DNA from: CAYUST01 sp041908765
GTDB taxonomy: Bacteria; Patescibacteriota; Gracilibacteria; Absconditabacterales; Absconditicoccaceae
DNA length: 9,935 bases
Assembly (NCBI GenBank): GCA_041908765.1
Contig: JAYREU010000071.1
Location: 1-9,935 of the forward strand
Direction: 5' to 3'
Shown here: in pieces, positions 6,984 to 9,935 of the stretch
Layout of the letters: each line of letters starts with the position of its first letter
Numbering within the stretch: position 1 is the first letter of the stretch
Notes under the pieces: model-generated
Databases searched by the model: none
The model's input: the letters and a program-made list of their open reading frames with translations, nothing else
Told to the model about the DNA's origin: nothing
Translations under genes and position numbers: made by a program

Positions 6984-8048
6984 ATGACAACACTAGAGAA
7001 TCTTAATCAGCTCGATAAAAATGAGAATAATACCTCATTGAGTAATCAAATTGAAAACAATAATATAAAACTCAATGAGCTAGATAAGCAGTATACTAAT
7101 CTTTCTCAACAATCAAAAGAAAAGGTGCCGTTTCTAAAAAGAATTATGAACATATTTAAAAGTAAAAATAAATGAAAAGAGGCGGATGAAAGATGAGCAA
7201 AATATGAGCAAAGAATTTCTGATCTTGAAAAAAAACTTGCTGATATAACAAAAGATAAAGACAATACAAATACGGAAAAACAGAGTAATGCACTTCCTAC
7301 TGAAACAAAAAAAGATAGTGAGAATACTAACACAGTAAAGCAGGATAATAAGTCGCCAGTTGAAACAGAAAAAGACCCAATTGTCTTAGCAAAAAATCAA
7401 AAAGAGTGAACAGAAAAATCTAATGCTATGCAAATATTAAAGTCATTGTATGGAGAACATGTTGGTGAAGTCCCTACTTCGTATGAGTTAATGTTTAGAG
7501 ATCTAAGATGATCTTGACGCGATATCACTCAATTATCCCTCCAACAACAAATTGAAAGTTATAGTAATGGCTATAACAGATTTTCTTGGCAAGAGTCAAG
7601 TCAGACAATGAGATCAAGACCAGTAATGGATTTAGACAAACCTATTGTTGAAAGAAGTCCAATGGAGTATACGAAATGATCTGCATTTTATATTCTCAAG
7701 CAATGACCAGAAAAAACTTCTACATGGTTACATGATATGCAGAAATATCTTTCAACTGTGTTTCAAAAGAGAGGACTAACTTCAGAACAGATTAAGGCAG
7801 CCTTTTGAAAAGATGGTGACTTTGGCCATTTCTGAGCTAGATTAAAGTGATTTCCAGAAAAAAATGAAGATGATAGTGCAAACCAAGATACATATAAAAA
7901 ACATCAGAAGTATGTGTTTGAATGACCTGAAAACCAAGCATATGATCCAAATAATGTGCCTGAGAATGTTCAAATTTCTCAACAGGAGAATAGCATGATT
8001 CATTTGTGGAGAATAGTACTCAAAGAGTCGATGAGATTTACAAGTTAG
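6984..8048 (+). CDS. Hypothetical 354-residue protein, coiled-coil N-terminus and unknown C-terminal domain
   Basis: The gene reads through eleven TGA codons (Gly) to TAG. Residues 1-45 are Asn/Leu/Lys-rich coiled coil. A basic hydrophobic patch follows (V-P-F-L-K-R-I-M-N-I-F-K). Another charged helix ends near 95. A disordered linker (97-135) holds two imperfect copies of K-Q-x-N-x-x-P-x-E-T-x-K-D. From about 145 a globular part is rich in Y, W, F and Gly, with features such as S-A-F-Y-I-L-K-Q-G-P, F-G-K-D-G-D-F-G-H-F-G-A-R-L and Y-V-F-E-G-P. There is no signal peptide or membrane segment. TGA encodes 11 of 17 glycines, far more than in the PKD gene, and the gene is visibly AT-rich. It is the second gene of a two-gene unit between direct repeats. 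I do not recognise the family. Confidence 0.8.
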
Positions 8049-8069
8049 TATCTGAATAGATTTTTTTTG

Positions 8070-8099
8070 AAAACAAGTATCAACAGATACTTGTTTTTT
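8070..8099. terminator. Intrinsic terminator shared by convergent genes
   Basis: AAAACAAGTATC (8070-8081) pairs perfectly with GATACTTGTTTT (8086-8097) around the loop AACA, and the T-run continues to 8099. It ends the cassette operon. On the minus strand it carries four T after the stem, so it may also stop the VTT gene. Confidence 0.9.
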
Positions 8100-8102
8100 A
8101 AT

Positions 8103-8128
8103 TTTGCCTCATAAATGCAATTGAAAAC
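8103..8128 (+). repeat. Right copy of the 26-bp direct repeat flanking a gene cassette
   Basis: This matches 6646-6671 at 25 of 26 positions in the same orientation. It begins four bases after the terminator T-run and ends nine bases before the stop codon of the minus-strand VTT gene, so the two copies enclose exactly one promoter-to-terminator unit. Confidence 0.85.
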
Positions 8129-8137
8129 AAATGTTTC

Positions 8138-8716
8138 CTAGGTGCCTGATGCTCGAAACCCACCAATTCGTGAAGCTCCATTGATAATAAAGAGCATGAG
8201 ACATGTGGAGATCGTCATACTGATGATAATAAACGGCAGATAAGGTAATCTACTCATGCCTGCCACGTAGTTGATGAAATCTTCGAGGTTGAAAAAGAGA
8301 ATACGTACGACCAAAAACGACTTCCACTCATGCAATCTATCAATAAATGCATGAGTTTGTTTGGTTCCCTGCTCTCCAAAAAACCACGCAATGATGCGAT
8401 CCCCATACCATCTCCCCAAAAAATATGCGGTGGTGATTCATACAAAATTACCCACCATCAACCAAAGTATGCTTTCGTAGAAAGGCAAAAGTGTCCCGGC
8501 GAGAATATATATGACAGATCCAGAGAGAGGAGCAAAAATGACCGTCGATGCTTTGACGAGCACTAACAATATAATCCCGATCACATAGTTCTCTTGGAAC
8601 GCGTCACTGATGTACGTAGTTCCCAATACTTTTTGCAACAGATAACTCAGACCGATAATTACTGCCAGAGTAAGTAATCACGTAAATATTTTTCTGCCAG
8701 ATGATTCGTGTTGCAT
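8138..8716 (-). CDS. VTT-domain (TVP38/TMEM64, DedA-like) membrane protein
   Basis: This 192-residue polytopic inner-membrane protein is of usual length for the TVP38/VTT group, whose relatives are linked to lipid scrambling or transport of undecaprenyl phosphate. Membrane segments lie at about 10-28, 43-77 (with the A-P-L-S-G-S re-entrant part), 85-103 and 163-187. Family signatures are G-N-F-V-G-I-T-T-A-Y-F-L-G-R-W-Y-G (90-106) and, later, V-V-R-I followed by N-Y-V-A-G-M-S-R-L. These correspond to the G-x-x-x-G...G-R-x-x-G and N-Y-x-A-G-L-T-R patterns of the family. TGA encodes Gly13 and Gly93; the second is a packing glycine. The ATG at 8716 precedes a normal first membrane helix and has no Shine-Dalgarno. 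The stop is TAG. The exact substrate cannot be read from sequence. Confidence 0.87.
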
Positions 8717-8745
8717 GTAAAAAATTCTTGAGGTGAAAAGATGGT

Positions 8746-8775
8746 ATTGTATGAGCATACATATATGATATGCAA
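8746..8775 (-). promoter_or_regulatory. Candidate promoter of the VTT gene
   Basis: On the minus strand TTGCAT (8775-8770), an 18-base spacer and TACAAT (8751-8746), about 30 bases before the ATG. The boxes match the consensus only partly and the region is AT-rich, so this is tentative. Confidence 0.35.
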
Positions 8776-8791
8776 TGTATAGTGAATGTAT

Positions 8792-8816
8792 AAAAAAACC
8801 GCACGGATGCGTACGG
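8792..8816 (-). terminator. Intrinsic terminator of the minus-strand gene at 8836-9228
   Basis: The minus strand reads CCGTACG, loop CATC, CGTGCGG, then seven T: a 7-bp stem with one G-U pair. It starts 20 bases after the TAG stop and separates this gene from the VTT gene downstream. Confidence 0.85.
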
Positions 8817-8835
8817 AGGAGGGATTTAATAAAAG

Positions 8836-9228
8836 CTACCATAACGGATTTCCGTAGTTGTCTTTTCGAGACTTTTTCATAAGTTCCTTAATATTGATTC
8901 TTGGCTTACGCTCTCTTCTCTTATACTCCTTTTGGAAAGTATGCAACTCTTCCGCAGTTGCTTGATGAACATATTTTAATACAACTTTCTTGCCAGTCTT
9001 GTCACGATACGTGTTGATATAATAAATTTTGTACCATATTACTTGAGGATCTTTTGTATCCCATTCTTTTTTAAATTGCTGGACTTGCCAAAATTTTTTT
9101 ACTTTGTGTTCGGGGGTAAGACCTTTGTGTCTTAGGTACATAACTGCAAGACCAATTAATTCCCTAGTTCTAAGTAGTTCCCCACCCAAAGATGATTCTC
9201 CATTTGCGTCTGAATGATAATGATCCAT
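8836..9228 (-). CDS. Hypothetical basic protein, 130 residues
   Basis: I start this at the ATG at 9228 (M-D-H-Y-H-S-D). The open frame continues upstream to 9561, but that part would overlap the divergent signal-peptide gene and has low-complexity, Cys- and Ser-rich composition. A TATAAT at 9249-9244 also lies just before 9228. The protein has an acidic/polar first 18 residues, a helix (L-I-G-L-A-V-M-Y-L-R-H-K), then a Trp/Tyr/Lys-rich central part (F-W-Q-V-Q-Q-F-K-K-E-W). It ends in a strongly basic tail (R-R-E-R-K-P-R-I-N-I-K). It has no signal peptide, membrane segment or TGA codon; the stop is TAG. The basic tail could bind nucleic acid, but no known fold is recognised. Confidence 0.7.
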   Translation of the reverse strand: MDHYHSDANGESSLGGELLRTRELIGLAVMYLRHKGLTPEHKVKKFWQVQQFKKEWDTKDPQVIWYKIYYINTYRDKTGKKVVLKYVHQATAEELHTFQKEYKRRERKPRINIKELMKKSRKDNYGNPLW

Positions 9229-9243
9229 AATTGTTTGATTTTT

Positions 9244-9249
9244 ATTATA
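9244..9249 (-). promoter_or_regulatory. -10 box of the gene at 8836-9228
   Basis: TATAAT on the minus strand, 15 bases before the ATG at 9228. No good -35 hexamer is visible 16-18 bases upstream. The implied leader is under ten bases. The rest of the divergent intergenic region (9229-9391) shows only a repeated TAGCAAGT and no other clear signal. Confidence 0.45.
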
Positions 9250-9391
9250 TTCACTTTCTCGTTTTTGGGATAAATAGCAAGTGTTTGTGGATGCGTTTAG
9301 GTAGCAAGTATGCGAAAGTTGTTTATACTGAGACACACAGGACGACAAAAAAATATGTTTTATGTGTGCATTCTCTATGACCATATCAAGT

Positions 9392-9935
9392 ATGAAGAAT
9401 TGAAAAAAATATCTTAGCAGAACTATTTTGCTGTTGGGTAGTTTATGTGTATGTCTACCAAGTCTGAGTAGTGCTGCCACAGAAAGTATTCCCAAACTGT
9501 TGTTTTCAGTATGTGCCGCATCGTATGAAACCGTGCAAGATGCAATCGAACAAGTAAACACCTCTCAAACTACTAGTGCGTACAATGCCTACACCGTCGC
9601 AAAACAAAACTACGAAGTCTGTCATGCTTCTGCACTTGATGAAGCAAACAAACTCCTCGATGCATGAGCGCAAGCAATCAGCGACGACAAGCTCGCAGAC
9701 GCCTACAACTCATATCGTTCAGTCTATGACGGGATAGTCTATGATGCACGAGGACTCGAACACACGTTACCCTCTCTCCTGATCGCGCAAGCACAGCAGA
9801 GCTATCAACGTGGAGAATATACTCCTGCAGAAAGTTTCCTCGCGCAAGCGCAAGACTATGATTTGGATAACGAAACCAAATTTTCATACCTCTACATGCG
9901 TGCTGTCTTGTATGCTGCACGTCAGGATTTTGACG
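9392..9935 (+). CDS. Secreted TPR-like protein, N-terminal part (3' end outside window)
   Basis: At least 181 residues, still open at the window end. The start is the ATG at 9392; it is usable only if the TGA at 9401 is Gly4. It gives a textbook signal peptide: M-K-N-G-K-K, a hydrophobic stretch T-I-L-L-L-G-S-L-C-V-C-L, and cleavage after S-S-A (about residue 28). No lipobox is present. A second TGA (9665) is Gly92. The mature part is alanine-rich and helical with TPR-like spacing, clearest at A-Q-Q-S-Y-Q-R-G-E-Y-T-P-A-E-S-F-L (about 134-150), followed by A-Q-A-Q-D-Y-D-L. Earlier A-Y-N-A-Y-T-V-A-K-Q-N-Y and A-Y-N-S-Y-R-S-V-Y segments look like degenerate units of the same repeat. It is probably exported beyond the cytoplasmic membrane and acts as a protein-binding scaffold. 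The partner is unknown. It diverges from the gene at 8836-9228. Confidence 0.82.

Noticed and set aside
9229..9561. A 111-codon N-terminal extension of the minus-strand gene at 8836-9228.
   Set aside because: It would overlap the signal-peptide end of the divergent gene, has non-protein-like composition, and a TATAAT box sits just before the shorter start.
1..9935. CRISPR array, transposase, integrase or phage genes.
   Set aside because: No regularly spaced repeat array is visible and no open frame carries a recognisable recombinase, Cas or phage motif. The only flanking repeats are the 26-bp pair at 6646 and 8103.

Overview
The window reads as genomic DNA from a bacterium that translates UGA as glycine (genetic code 25), so it belongs to Absconditabacteria (SR1), Gracilibacteria or a close relative in the Candidate Phyla Radiation. 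Every long reading frame is either closed by TAA/TAG or runs off the window, and several are interrupted only by TGA. Those TGA codons fall where glycine is expected: the D-L-G motif of ribosome recycling factor, the A-G-I-Y-E turn of a PKD domain, and loop glycines of a VTT membrane protein. With TGA read as Gly, about 30 apparent fragments collapse into nine genes.

Layout. Positions 1-372 hold the 3' part of frr (ribosome recycling factor). A degenerate inverted-repeat element (385-498) follows. Two minus-strand tandem paralogs of unknown function (593-1099 and 1234-1761) come next; each has its own matching promoter and hairpin terminator. Diverging from them, 1876-6108 encodes a 1410-residue surface protein with a signal peptide, several PKD/Ig-like beta modules, a calcium-loop-like motif, a helical region and a C-terminal membrane anchor. 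Its promoter places the start codon at the expected +1, so the mRNA is probably leaderless.

After it lies a strong promoter, about 345 bases of highly structured sequence read here as a non-coding RNA (6146-6490), and a 13-bp-stem terminator. A minus-strand tRNA-Thr(GGU) follows (6549-6621).

Positions 6672-8102 form a compact transcription unit: sigma70 promoter, a short coiled-coil ORF, a 354-residue protein of unknown family, and a terminator. It is flanked by 26-bp direct repeats with one mismatch. Its main gene uses TGA for 11 of 17 glycines. It looks like an inserted or exchangeable cassette, although no recombinase is visible.

The right end carries a minus-strand VTT/TVP38-type membrane protein (8138-8716), a minus-strand 130-residue hypothetical gene (8836-9228), and a divergent plus-strand secreted protein with TPR-like helices (9392 to the window end, incomplete).

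Only the translation factor, the tRNA and the VTT protein have recognised families. The rest fits the surface and accessory repertoire of a host-attached ultrasmall bacterium, but that role is inference.
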